Below, one piece after another: positions 24,369 to 31,772 of a stretch of 64,000 bases of DNA; the stretch's first letter is position 1; every line of letters starts with the position of its first letter. A program made the translations under genes and the position numbers. Under the pieces are notes generated by a model. That model did no database searches. It saw only the letters and a list, made by a program, of their open reading frames with translations, and had not been told where the DNA came from. Source of the stretch: JAWMQL01 sp033283165 (GTDB taxonomy: Bacteria > Pseudomonadota > Gammaproteobacteria > Pseudomonadales > Halieaceae); assembly GCA_033283165.1 (NCBI GenBank), contig JAWMQL010000002.1:1-64000 (forward strand), read 5' to 3'.

Positions 24369-24495
24369 CTCCCTCGAGCGGGGTTCTACCGCTTTTTCAC
24401 CTACTGCTTCTCACTAGTTGTGCCAACATTTTGAATCTCGGCCAATACAGAGCAGGGGCTGACCGGGACAAATAGCAAATGTTCTGAGATCAAAG

Positions 24496-24522
24496 AAAAA
24501 AAACCGGCGCACAGGGCGCCGG
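24496..24522 (-). terminator. Intrinsic terminator of nirS
   Basis: On the minus strand a 7-bp stem CCGGCGC/GCGCCGG (24504-24510 and 24516-24522) with a 5-base loop is followed by eight T. It lies 24 bp past the nirS stop, so it separates nirS from ctaA and nirE. Confidence 0.85.
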
Positions 24523-24545
24523 CTGAAAAACAGGGACATCCGGGA

Positions 24546-26285
24546 TCAGTAGATGTCCTTGCGCGTGTTGTAGATGTTGAACTTGCCGGTCGGGGTGATC
24601 AGGCGCTCGTCCTTGATCACATGCTTCAGCTTGCGGGTCTTGTCGTCCACCACCACGATCGCTGAAGTCTGTTCCAGTCCGTTCCACACCGAGAACCACA
24701 CCTCGTCGCCAGCGGCGTTGTACTCGGGCTGAACTATCCGTGCCGGGCCCTCGCCGACATCAGCCCACTCGGCTATCGGCAGTACCTCGTAGCCGGCGTC
24801 GAAGTTGTTGATGTCATACACCGCCACGGACTGGCTGACCTTGGCATCCGGGTGCAGGGGATTGTCGACCCACAGGTTCGAGGACTTCGGGTGGGTCTTC
24901 ACGAACAGCGAGCCGCCGCCCTGGGCCTCCAGGGTACGCACCACTTTCCAGGCATGCTTCTTGTGCTTGACCGGGTCGGTTCCGATGAACGTCATGTTCT
25001 CGTTGCCGAGGGCCGAGGTCACCCAAACCGGGCCGAACTCCGGGTCCCTGACATTGGCACCGCGGCCAGGGTGCGGGATTTTGGTCGCGTCAACCAGGGC
25101 CTCGATCTCGCGATCCTGGGCGTCCACCACCGCAATCTTGTTGGACTTGTTGGCCGCGGTCAGGAAGTAACGCTGGGTCGAGTCCCAGCCGCCGTCGTGC
25201 AGGAAGCGGGCCGCTTCCAGGGTAGTCACACTCAGGGCATCCATGTTGCTGTAGTTGACCAGCAGGATCTTGCCGGTTTCCTTGATGTTCACGATGAACT
25301 CGGGATGCTGGTGAGAAGCCACGATGGCGGCCACCCTGGGTTCCGGGTGGTATTCCTGGGTATCCACGGTGTAGCCACGGGTGGAAACGATCTTTTTCGG
25401 CTCCAGGGTCGGGCCGTCCATCAATACGTACTGTGGCGGCCAATAGGAACCGGCGATCGCGATCTTGTCCTCGTAGCCCTTGTACTTGGAAGTTTCCACC
25501 GAGCGCGCTTCCAGGCCGACCTTGATGGTCGCCACGATCTGGGGCGGATCCATGTACAGGTCGATCATGTCCACCTTGGCATCGCGGCCGATGGTGTACA
25601 CGTAGCGGCCGGAGTGGGACGCACGGGAGATGTGCACCGCGTAACCGGTCTTGAGGACGTTGATGATTTCCTTGCTGTCGCCATCGATCAGCGCCACCTC
25701 TCCTGAATCGCGCAGGGTCACCGAAAAAATATTGTCGATGTTGAACTTGCCCTGGGGTTTGGTCGGGCGCTCGTTCACGGGCACGTGGACCTTCCAGGTT
25801 TCCATCATTTCCTTCATGCCCCACTCGGGAGGCTGCGGCGGCTCGTGCTGCAGGAAGCGCGCCATGATGTCAATCTGCTCCTCGGTGAAGTCGCCGGAAG
25901 TGCCCCAGTTGGGCATGCCGCCGGGGCTGCCGTAGTTGATCAGTACCTTGAGGAACTCGGTGCCCCGTTGCTGGGTGATATCGGGGGTCAGGGGCTTACC
26001 GGTGGCACCCTTGCGCAGGACGCCGTGACAACCGGCACAGCGCTCAAAGTAGAGCTTGGTGGCGATGTCGAACTCGTCCTGGGTCATGTCCGGGGCACCG
26101 GGACTCACCACGCGCTTCAGTTCGCCCTGCGGGATCGGCGCGCCCTTGTAGGCCATCTCACCCGGCGTCACATTCGGGTGGTCGGTCTTGTCCTGACCAA
26201 TCGCGCCGGTGGCGGAAAGTGTGAGCCCCGCGCAAACGGCCGCCATGGGCAGCAGTTTGCTCCATTGTGTTAGTTTTTCCTTCAT
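24546..26285 (-). CDS. nirS: Cytochrome cd1 nitrite reductase NirS
   Basis: A 579-residue periplasmic enzyme that reduces nitrite to NO. A signal peptide (about 1-30) is followed by a cytochrome c domain with CAGCH (83-87) and an eight-bladed d1-heme propeller (about 170-579). The active-site His region is visible in IVASHQHPEFIVN, and the C-terminus GKFNIYNTRKDIY is typical. The ATG follows GGAGGGG. An FNR/DNR box lies 66 bp upstream and an intrinsic terminator just downstream, so it is probably monocistronic. All heme d1 genes are within 10 kb. Confidence 0.97.
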   Translation of the reverse strand: MKEKLTQWSKLLPMAAVCAGLTLSATGAIGQDKTDHPNVTPGEMAYKGAPIPQGELKRVVSPGAPDMTQDEFDIATKLYFERCAGCHGVLRKGATGKPLTPDITQQRGTEFLKVLINYGSPGGMPNWGTSGDFTEEQIDIMARFLQHEPPQPPEWGMKEMMETWKVHVPVNERPTKPQGKFNIDNIFSVTLRDSGEVALIDGDSKEIINVLKTGYAVHISRASHSGRYVYTIGRDAKVDMIDLYMDPPQIVATIKVGLEARSVETSKYKGYEDKIAIAGSYWPPQYVLMDGPTLEPKKIVSTRGYTVDTQEYHPEPRVAAIVASHQHPEFIVNIKETGKILLVNYSNMDALSVTTLEAARFLHDGGWDSTQRYFLTAANKSNKIAVVDAQDREIEALVDATKIPHPGRGANVRDPEFGPVWVTSALGNENMTFIGTDPVKHKKHAWKVVRTLEAQGGGSLFVKTHPKSSNLWVDNPLHPDAKVSQSVAVYDINNFDAGYEVLPIAEWADVGEGPARIVQPEYNAAGDEVWFSVWNGLEQTSAIVVVDDKTRKLKHVIKDERLITPTGKFNIYNTRKDIY

Positions 26286-26350
26286 TGTTTCCCCTCCAAC
26301 AGGAAAGCTCCTTAGCGAATGTCAGCTTAGGGTTCTGGCGGTAATCCGCC

Positions 26351-26364
26351 TTGACCCACGTCAA
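26351..26364. promoter_or_regulatory. DNR/FNR box of nirS
   Basis: TTGAC-CCAC-GTCAA is a perfect palindrome of the DNR/NNR class. Centred 72 bp upstream of the nirS ATG, it predicts a leader of about 31 nt for activation from -41.5. Confidence 0.75.
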
Positions 26365-26383
26365 CAAAAACCCAGCGATTCAG

Positions 26384-27895
26384 TCAGGAATCACTGGCGA
26401 TCACACCCACCGCCTTCTGCTGCCGTTTCTCGCGTCGCTTGCGCTTGTCCACCAACGGCGGGCACTGCTGGTCATCCCAGTAGGTGACCTGGCATTCCAG
26501 GCAGTAGTGGCATTCGTTGTCGATGATTTCTCCGGTCGGCTTGATGGCGGCGATCTGGCACTGGTGGGCGCAGGCCTGGCAGGGCTTGCCACACTCCTTG
26601 CGCCGCCGCAGCCAGTCAAAAATCCGGAAGCGCGTGGCGAAGCTGAGCCCGGCGCCCAGCGGGCACAGGTACTTGCAGTAAAACTTGCTGTTGATGGCAG
26701 AGACGGCCAGCAGGGCCACGGCATAGGCCACAAAAACCGGTTCACGCATAAAGCGCAGGATAAAGGTGGTCTTGAACGGCTCCACCTCCGCCAGGCGGGC
26801 GGCATTGACCATGGAATCCAGCGACAGGCCGACCAGGGCGATCAGCAGCAGGTACTTGATCGCCCACAGCCGTTCATGCACCGCCTGCGGCAGGCGGTAG
26901 CCCTCGAAGCCAAGCCGGGTGGCCAGTTTGCTGATCAGGTCCTGGGCGGCGCCGAAGGGGCACAGCCAGCCACAGTACACGCCCCTGCCCCAGAGCAGGA
27001 TGCTGATGGCGACGAAAGCCCACAGCAGGAATACTACCGGTTCGATCAACAGGGTATCCCAACTGAAACCACCGGCCATGCTGTGGAAGAAGGCGAGCAG
27101 ATTGATTACCGACAGCTGGGCCGAGCAGTAGTAGCCGATAAAAAAGACCGTGAATAAAAGGTAGGTAACGCGAAACCGGTGGAACAGCACGGTGTGTTCC
27201 ACCAGCCAGTCCTGGAAAAACAGCACGGCCAGTAATAGCAGCAGCGCCAGGGACACGGTGACGAGCTCGAACAGTCGTTCGTGCCACAGCATCATCCAGG
27301 CCGGTTCCTCGGGCGGCGGGATTGCCGCCGGGGATTCTTCCAGGTCTGCCATCAGCGGCTGGCTGCGCCGCGGGATCCCGTAGGCCTGCGCCACCGCTGC
27401 CACCGATTTGTTGACCGAGCTGGCCAGCACCATGGTGGTGATGGTGGCGCCGGTGATGCCGTCGATCCCCACGTAACCCTCGCGGTGGTGGGCCCCGACC
27501 CGGATCCGGTCGCTGGTCTTCTTGCCGACGAACTGGTGTATGAAGGCCTGCAGGTCGGCGTCCGAGACACCGATCACCAGGATCGGCTCCTCGTGGTGCA
27601 GAATGTCCACAGCCTTGATCAGGCCGTCCTCGCCCAGGCCGATCAGGGTGTCGATGGGCTTGCCGGAGTAGGCGGAAATGGGCGCCAGCTCAACCGTGCG
27701 GAACGCGACCCCCAGAGTGCCCCGTTCACTGCGCACCATGTAGGCCGGCACCTTGCCGCCCAGTGGCTGGATACTGCGGGCTTCCGGGAACACCCGCTGT
27801 ACCTGCGCCAGTTCCAGTTCATCGGCCAGTGCCGCCCGGCCGGGCAGCAGGCACAGCGTGATCCACGCCATCAATGTAAGGAAACGGGCAGGCAT
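26384..27895 (-). CDS. nirI: NirI/NosR-family membrane iron-sulfur flavoprotein
   Basis: A protein of about 503 residues. A signal peptide is followed by a periplasmic FMN-binding domain with GITGATITT, five or so membrane helices (from about 220), two CxxxCP motifs (YCGWLCPFGA and YCKYLCPLGA) and a C-terminal ferredoxin-like part (CGKPCQACAHQC, CHYCLECQVTYWDDQQCP). NirI and NosR proteins pass electrons from quinol to, or are needed for expression of, nitrite or N2O reductase. It is shorter than typical NosR. Position next to nirS favours NirI. ATG 27895 is used; GTG 27907 is possible. A DNR box lies upstream. Confidence 0.82.
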   Translation of the reverse strand: MPARFLTLMAWITLCLLPGRAALADELELAQVQRVFPEARSIQPLGGKVPAYMVRSERGTLGVAFRTVELAPISAYSGKPIDTLIGLGEDGLIKAVDILHHEEPILVIGVSDADLQAFIHQFVGKKTSDRIRVGAHHREGYVGIDGITGATITTMVLASSVNKSVAAVAQAYGIPRRSQPLMADLEESPAAIPPPEEPAWMMLWHERLFELVTVSLALLLLLAVLFFQDWLVEHTVLFHRFRVTYLLFTVFFIGYYCSAQLSVINLLAFFHSMAGGFSWDTLLIEPVVFLLWAFVAISILLWGRGVYCGWLCPFGAAQDLISKLATRLGFEGYRLPQAVHERLWAIKYLLLIALVGLSLDSMVNAARLAEVEPFKTTFILRFMREPVFVAYAVALLAVSAINSKFYCKYLCPLGAGLSFATRFRIFDWLRRRKECGKPCQACAHQCQIAAIKPTGEIIDNECHYCLECQVTYWDDQQCPPLVDKRKRREKRQQKAVGVIASDS

Positions 27896-27959
27896 TGCGG
27901 GCAGCACCGGGGCGACTTGTTCTGGGCGACCATGCTAAAGCCAGTGGCGACTCACCCAC

Positions 27960-27973
27960 TTGACCTACATCAA
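27960..27973. promoter_or_regulatory. DNR/FNR box between nirI-like and the exported protein gene
   Basis: TTGAC-CTAC-ATCAA lies in a 114-bp divergent gap. For the minus-strand nirI-like gene it predicts a normal leader of about 30 nt. For the plus-strand gene at 28010 it would give an almost leaderless transcript, so it probably serves nirI first. Confidence 0.65.
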
Positions 27974-28009
27974 CGGCCCGGGGATGGTTCTGGTGTTTGA
28001 TGCCGGACC

Positions 28010-28390
28010 ATGTTGAGAACGATCCTATTGGTGCTGCTGGCGGTCAGCTGTCCCGCGTGGGCGGAAGATAACGCCGACACGGTGAACGAACGCATCCCGG
28101 TCAGCCGCCAGCAACTGGAGGCCCACTGGCAGGTGGATTGCGCCGCCACCTGGCAGTCCGTGCTCACTGTGGTTGAGGATGGCGACGATTGTCGTCTGCC
28201 CGCAGCACTGAGCCGCCAACTCCAGCTCTGTGCCTTCATCTACCAGGCTCCCGGTAACAGCCATGCGAACTGCCCGGACTTCCGCGGCGCCCTGCAGTCT
28301 GGCGGTGACGACAACTGCCGCCAGCTGGCTGAACTGGCCCGGCCCTGCCCCGGGCGCGCAGCGCCCCTGAATAACCCAGTGCCGGAGTAG
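28010..28390 (+). CDS. Small exported cysteine-rich protein, unknown
   Basis: A 126-residue protein with a clear signal peptide (cleavage near CPAWA, residue 18). The mature part has six Cys (in VDCAA, DDCRL, QLCAF, ANCPD, DNCRQ and RPCPG), enough for three disulfides, and no heme motif. It is flanked by DNR boxes on both sides, divergent from the nirI-like gene and ahead of the oxidase operon, so it is probably a periplasmic accessory of NO metabolism. I do not recognise the family. Confidence 0.65.
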   Translation: MLRTILLVLLAVSCPAWAEDNADTVNERIPVSRQQLEAHWQVDCAATWQSVLTVVEDGDDCRLPAALSRQLQLCAFIYQAPGNSHANCPDFRGALQSGGDDNCRQLAELARPCPGRAAPLNNPVPE

Positions 28391-28397
28391 GTTTTTA

Positions 28398-28411
28398 TTG
28401 ACCTGCGTCAA
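28398..28411. promoter_or_regulatory. DNR/FNR box of the CuA oxidase/NO-reductase operon
   Basis: TTGAC-CTGC-GTCAA is a perfect DNR-type palindrome centred 97 bp upstream of the first small gene (28502). It predicts a leader of about 56 nt. It is nearly identical to the nirS box, tying this operon to the denitrification regulon. Confidence 0.75.
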
Positions 28412-28501
28412 CGCTGCATCACGGTCACAGGACTAACCTCTCACCTGCGGCAACCTGTCGCACCCGCCACACGGTCAACCATTCGTTTGGGAGCTTCAAC
28501 C

Positions 28502-28657
28502 ATGTCAGAACAAGAAGCCAACCGGGACGAGGCAGTCCCCATGATGCAAAAACTGCTGGACAACCCTTTCCTGCTGCTTTTTATCGGGGTTGCTTCCCCG
28601 TCCCTGCTGTACCTGGTCTGGGGCATCATGGAAATCGTCACGATTCCTGCACGCTAA
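28502..28657 (+). CDS. Small single-helix membrane protein heading the oxidase operon
   Basis: A 51-residue protein: a charged N-terminus (MSEQEANRDEAVPMMQ), one membrane helix (about 23-45, LLLFIGVASPSLLYLVWGIM) and a short tail. ATG 28502 follows GGGAG. The gene lies 32 bp before the CuA subunit on the same strand and after the DNR box, so it is probably an accessory subunit of that complex, like the small single-helix subunits of other heme-copper enzymes. The function is inferred from context only. Confidence 0.7.
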   Translation: MSEQEANRDEAVPMMQKLLDNPFLLLFIGVASPSLLYLVWGIMEIVTIPAR

Positions 28658-28689
28658 CCACCCGCAACAAAAACTATAGGGATCTCACT

Positions 28690-29232
28690 ATGTCGAGCCT
28701 GTCACCTCCCGCCAAGAAGATCTGGTGGAACGAGCCTATCCACAAATCAGAACTTATCTGGATATCCCTGGTGTTCGTGTGGGGCCTGGTCATGACTTTC
28801 ATGATGCCCTACTGGCACGTGGTCGGTAAGCAGAATCTCAGCAACGAGACCTACCGCACCACACCAGCCGAGTTCCAGGCCTCAGCGCAGGCCTTTGTCG
28901 ACCAGTACACGGTGCGCCACGAGGGCCCGAAGAATTTCCCGGTGGTTGCGCCACCGGCTGGCGGTGACGTCTACATGATCGCCCGCCTGTGGGACTGGTG
29001 GCCCATCCTGGAACTGAAAAAGGGCGAGACCTACCGCTTCCACCTGTCCTCGATGGACTGGCAGCACGGCTTCTCCCTGCAGCCCGCCAACATCAACATC
29101 CAGGTGGTCCCGAATTACGAGCATGTATTCACCCTGACGCCCAACGCGTCCGGCGAGTACTCGGTCATCTGTAACGAATACTGCGGTATCGGCCATCACC
29201 TGATGATCGGCAAGATACTGGTAGTGGATTAG
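28690..29232 (+). CDS. CuA-containing subunit II of a heme-copper enzyme (NorS-like)
   Basis: A 180-residue protein with one N-terminal membrane helix (about 22-42) and a periplasmic cupredoxin domain. The CuA ligands are complete: H126, C161, E163, C165, H169 and M172 (CNEYCGIGHHLM). It accepts electrons from a periplasmic donor and passes them to the adjacent catalytic subunit. The short length with one helix fits B-type oxidases and the CuA-type NO reductases. It starts at ATG 28690 and ends 11 bp before the catalytic subunit. Confidence 0.85.
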   Translation: MSSLSPPAKKIWWNEPIHKSELIWISLVFVWGLVMTFMMPYWHVVGKQNLSNETYRTTPAEFQASAQAFVDQYTVRHEGPKNFPVVAPPAGGDVYMIARLWDWWPILELKKGETYRFHLSSMDWQHGFSLQPANINIQVVPNYEHVFTLTPNASGEYSVICNEYCGIGHHLMIGKILVVD

Positions 29233-29243
29233 GGGTAAAGGAC

Positions 29244-30935
29244 ATGGCTAACAACATTTCCAGAACTTGTCCCGATACCGGACTGAAGTTTTTCGACTCC
29301 ACGGAAAAGCTGATCAAGGCCAACGCCGTCGCCGCCGTGGTATTCCTGCTGGTCGGCGGCCTGCACGGCCTGATGGTCGGCCTGACCCGCTGGCAGGCGG
29401 TCCACCTGCTGGCCGCCGACGACTTCTACATGGTGCTGACCGCACACGGCATCAACGTGCTGATTTTCTGGATCATATTCTTCGAGATCGCGGTCCTGTA
29501 TTTCGCCTCCTCGGTGTTACTGGGCTGTCGCCTGGCGACACCGAAATGGGCCTGGACCGGGTTCCTGCTGATGGTGACGGGCGCGGTAATGAACAACGTC
29601 ATGGTGCTGCAGGGCTCGTCCAGCGTGATGATGACTTCCTACGTGCCGCTGGAGGCGCACCCGCTGTTCTACCTCAGCCTGATCCTGTTCGCGGTGGGGG
29701 CGCTGATCGGCTGCTTCGTGTTTTTCGGCACCCTGGTGGTGGCCAAGGCCGAGAAAACCTACGAGGGCTCGGTCCCGCTGGTGACGTTCGGCGCCATCAC
29801 GGCCGCCATCATCGCGGTGTTCACCATCGTCAGCGGCGCCATCATCCTGTTGCCCACCTTCCTGTGGAGCGTAGGCCTGGTGGGCGAGATCGACACCCTG
29901 GCCTACCGCCTGATCTGGTGGGCCTTCGGGCACTCCAGCCAGCAGATCAACGTGTCGGCCCACGTGGCAGTGTGGTACGCCATCGCGGCCATCATGTTCG
30001 GCGCCCGGCCCCTGTCCGAGAAGGTCAGCCGCTTCGCCTTCCTGATGTACATCCTGTTCCTGCAGCTTGCATCGGCCCACCATATCCTGGTAGACCCGGG
30101 CACCAGTTCGAACTTCAAGATGTTCAACACCAGCTACGCCATGTACCTGGCGGTGATGGCCTCCATGGTGCACGGCCTGACCGTGCCCGGCTCCATCGAG
30201 GCGGCCCAGCGGGCCCGCGGCCACCGGGGCGGCCTGTTTACCTGGCTGCGCAAGGCGCCCTGGGGTAATCCCACCTTCTCCGGCATGTTCATCTCCCTGG
30301 TCGGCTTCGGCTTCCTGGGGGGCATCACCGGGGTGGTGATGGGCGCCGAACAGATCAACCTGCTGGTTCACAACACCCTGTACGTCCCGGGCCACTTCCA
30401 CGCCACGGTCGTGCTGGGCACCACCCTGGCCTTCATGGCCCTGACCTACTGGCTGGTGCCGGTACTGTTCCGGCGCGAATTGATACTCAAGGGACTGGCC
30501 AGGTGGCAGCCCTATCTGTTCGGCCTGGGCATGGCGGGCGTGTCCCTGTTCCTGATGGGCGCCGGCACCCTGGGTGTTCCGCGCCGGCACTGGGACATCG
30601 GCTTTGCCAACACCGGCATGACCCACGAGTTCCCCGCCGCGGCCTACACCATGCTGGCCCTCAACGGCATGTCAGTGATTCTGGCCGTGATCGGTGGCGC
30701 AGCCTTCTGCGTGATCATCGTCGGTACCCTGCTGTTCGGCAAGAAACTGGGTGAAGAACCGATGTCGACGCCCCACATTGCCCGGCCCGTCACAGACGAG
30801 GAATACAACGCCGATGGCGGCAGCGCCTATGCCATCCCGGGTACGGTTGTGCTGGCCCTGGTGTTTTTCGTGAGCTTCGCCCTGTACTACTTCATCAACT
30901 GGAAGTACCTGGCCGAGACCTGGGGCATCGGCTGA
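29244..30935 (+). CDS. Heme-copper catalytic subunit lacking the active-site Tyr (NorY/NO-reductase-like)
   Basis: A 563-residue protein with about 13 helices. Low-spin heme ligands are H68 (TAHG) and H386, high-spin heme ligand H384 (GHFH), and CuB ligands H230, H279 and H280. In true O2 reductases the residue four after the first CuB His is a cross-linked Tyr (GHPEVY). Here the segment reads GHSSQQ, so that Tyr is Gln234. Loss of this Tyr is a mark of NO reductases. With a CuA subunit before it, SenC after it, nirS nearby and a DNR box upstream, an sNOR/NorSY-like role (NO to N2O) is the best guess. An oxidase with another proton donor is not excluded. Confidence 0.8.
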   Translation: MANNISRTCPDTGLKFFDSTEKLIKANAVAAVVFLLVGGLHGLMVGLTRWQAVHLLAADDFYMVLTAHGINVLIFWIIFFEIAVLYFASSVLLGCRLATPKWAWTGFLLMVTGAVMNNVMVLQGSSSVMMTSYVPLEAHPLFYLSLILFAVGALIGCFVFFGTLVVAKAEKTYEGSVPLVTFGAITAAIIAVFTIVSGAIILLPTFLWSVGLVGEIDTLAYRLIWWAFGHSSQQINVSAHVAVWYAIAAIMFGARPLSEKVSRFAFLMYILFLQLASAHHILVDPGTSSNFKMFNTSYAMYLAVMASMVHGLTVPGSIEAAQRARGHRGGLFTWLRKAPWGNPTFSGMFISLVGFGFLGGITGVVMGAEQINLLVHNTLYVPGHFHATVVLGTTLAFMALTYWLVPVLFRRELILKGLARWQPYLFGLGMAGVSLFLMGAGTLGVPRRHWDIGFANTGMTHEFPAAAYTMLALNGMSVILAVIGGAAFCVIIVGTLLFGKKLGEEPMSTPHIARPVTDEEYNADGGSAYAIPGTVVLALVFFVSFALYYFINWKYLAETWGIG

Positions 30936-30959
30936 TACAGGATTAGATGAGCGGTTCCA

Positions 30960-31763
30960 ATGTCTGAAATCAAATGGCCCGCACTTGCGGGCCTTCTTTT
31001 TCTCTGCCTCGCGGCAACGGCCCACAGTCGTCCCGACTTCTCCGGTTTCAGCCACGACCAGGCCTACGACTACAGCCAGGCGGCCATCGGCGGCCGGGTG
31101 GAGGGCGTAACCCTGATCGGCAGCGCCGGCGAACCGGTGAACCTGGAAGACTACCGGGGCAAGCCGCTGGTGATCAGCATGATCTTTACCAGCTGTCACC
31201 ACATCTGCCCCAGCACCACCCAGCACCTGGCGCAGGTGGTGAAAAAAGCGCGCGCGGCCCTGGATGCGGACAGCTTCAACGTCCTCACCGTGGGTTTCGA
31301 CACCCTCAATGACACCCCCGGGCAGCTGGCGAGTTTCCGTCGCGCGCAGGGCGTGAACGACAAACACTGGGACTTCCTGGGGGGCGACGAGGCCAATATG
31401 CGGCGCCTGGCGGAGCAACTGGGCTTCATTTACTACGCCAGCACCAGTGGCTTCGAACACCTGGTACAGGCCACCGTGGTCGATGCCGAAGGCGGGGTGT
31501 ACCGGCAGATCTACGGCATCTCCTGGCCCACCCCGACCCTGATCGAGCCCCTGAAGCAGCTGGTGTTTGGACGCCCGGAGCCGGAGCGGGAATCCGCCCT
31601 GTCCTTCCTGGGCAAACGTATCCGCCTGTTCTGTACCGTGTACGACCCGGCCACCGATAATTACTATATCGATTTTTCCGTATTTATCGGCACCGGCGTG
31701 GGTATCATCGTCTCTATCCTGTTCGGCTGTTTCCTGTTCCGGGAGTGGCGCCGGGCGATATAG
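30960..31763 (+). CDS. senC: SCO1/SenC-family copper chaperone with C-terminal membrane anchor
   Basis: A 267-residue thioredoxin-fold protein that delivers or reduces copper at the CuA site. The N-terminal signal (about 5-23) is followed by the CxxxC copper motif in FTSCHHICPS and the downstream His in SGFEHLVQ. Unlike most SCO proteins it has an extra C-terminal segment with a membrane helix (about 237-260). It lies 24 bp after the catalytic subunit, the position of senC in norSY-senC clusters. An intrinsic-terminator-like hairpin lies inside its first 15 codons. Confidence 0.87.
   Translation: MSEIKWPALAGLLFLCLAATAHSRPDFSGFSHDQAYDYSQAAIGGRVEGVTLIGSAGEPVNLEDYRGKPLVISMIFTSCHHICPSTTQHLAQVVKKARAALDADSFNVLTVGFDTLNDTPGQLASFRRAQGVNDKHWDFLGGDEANMRRLAEQLGFIYYASTSGFEHLVQATVVDAEGGVYRQIYGISWPTPTLIEPLKQLVFGRPEPERESALSFLGKRIRLFCTVYDPATDNYYIDFSVFIGTGVGIIVSILFGCFLFREWRRAI
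30976..31003 (+). terminator. Terminator-like hairpin inside the 5' end of senC
   Basis: GGCCCGC-ACTT-GCGGGCC (30976-30993) is a perfect 7-bp stem followed by TTCTTTTTCT. It has the form of an intrinsic terminator yet covers codons 6-14 of senC. It may lower expression of downstream genes relative to the two oxidase subunits, or act as an attenuator opened by translating ribosomes. Confidence 0.6.
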
Positions 31764-31772
31764 GTAGTACAA

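Noticed and set aside
24371..24395. Plus-strand terminator AGCGG...CCGCT plus T5
   Set aside because: The shape fits, but no plus-strand gene lies upstream within this gap, so a role is not supported.
26384..27895. Full NosR with a nos cluster
   Set aside because: The protein is about 200 residues shorter than NosR and no nosZDFY genes are nearby, so NirI-like is preferred.
29517..30626. 369-codon minus-strand frame opposite the heme-copper catalytic subunit
   Set aside because: Antisense shadow: charged and His/Gln rich, no recognisable start site.
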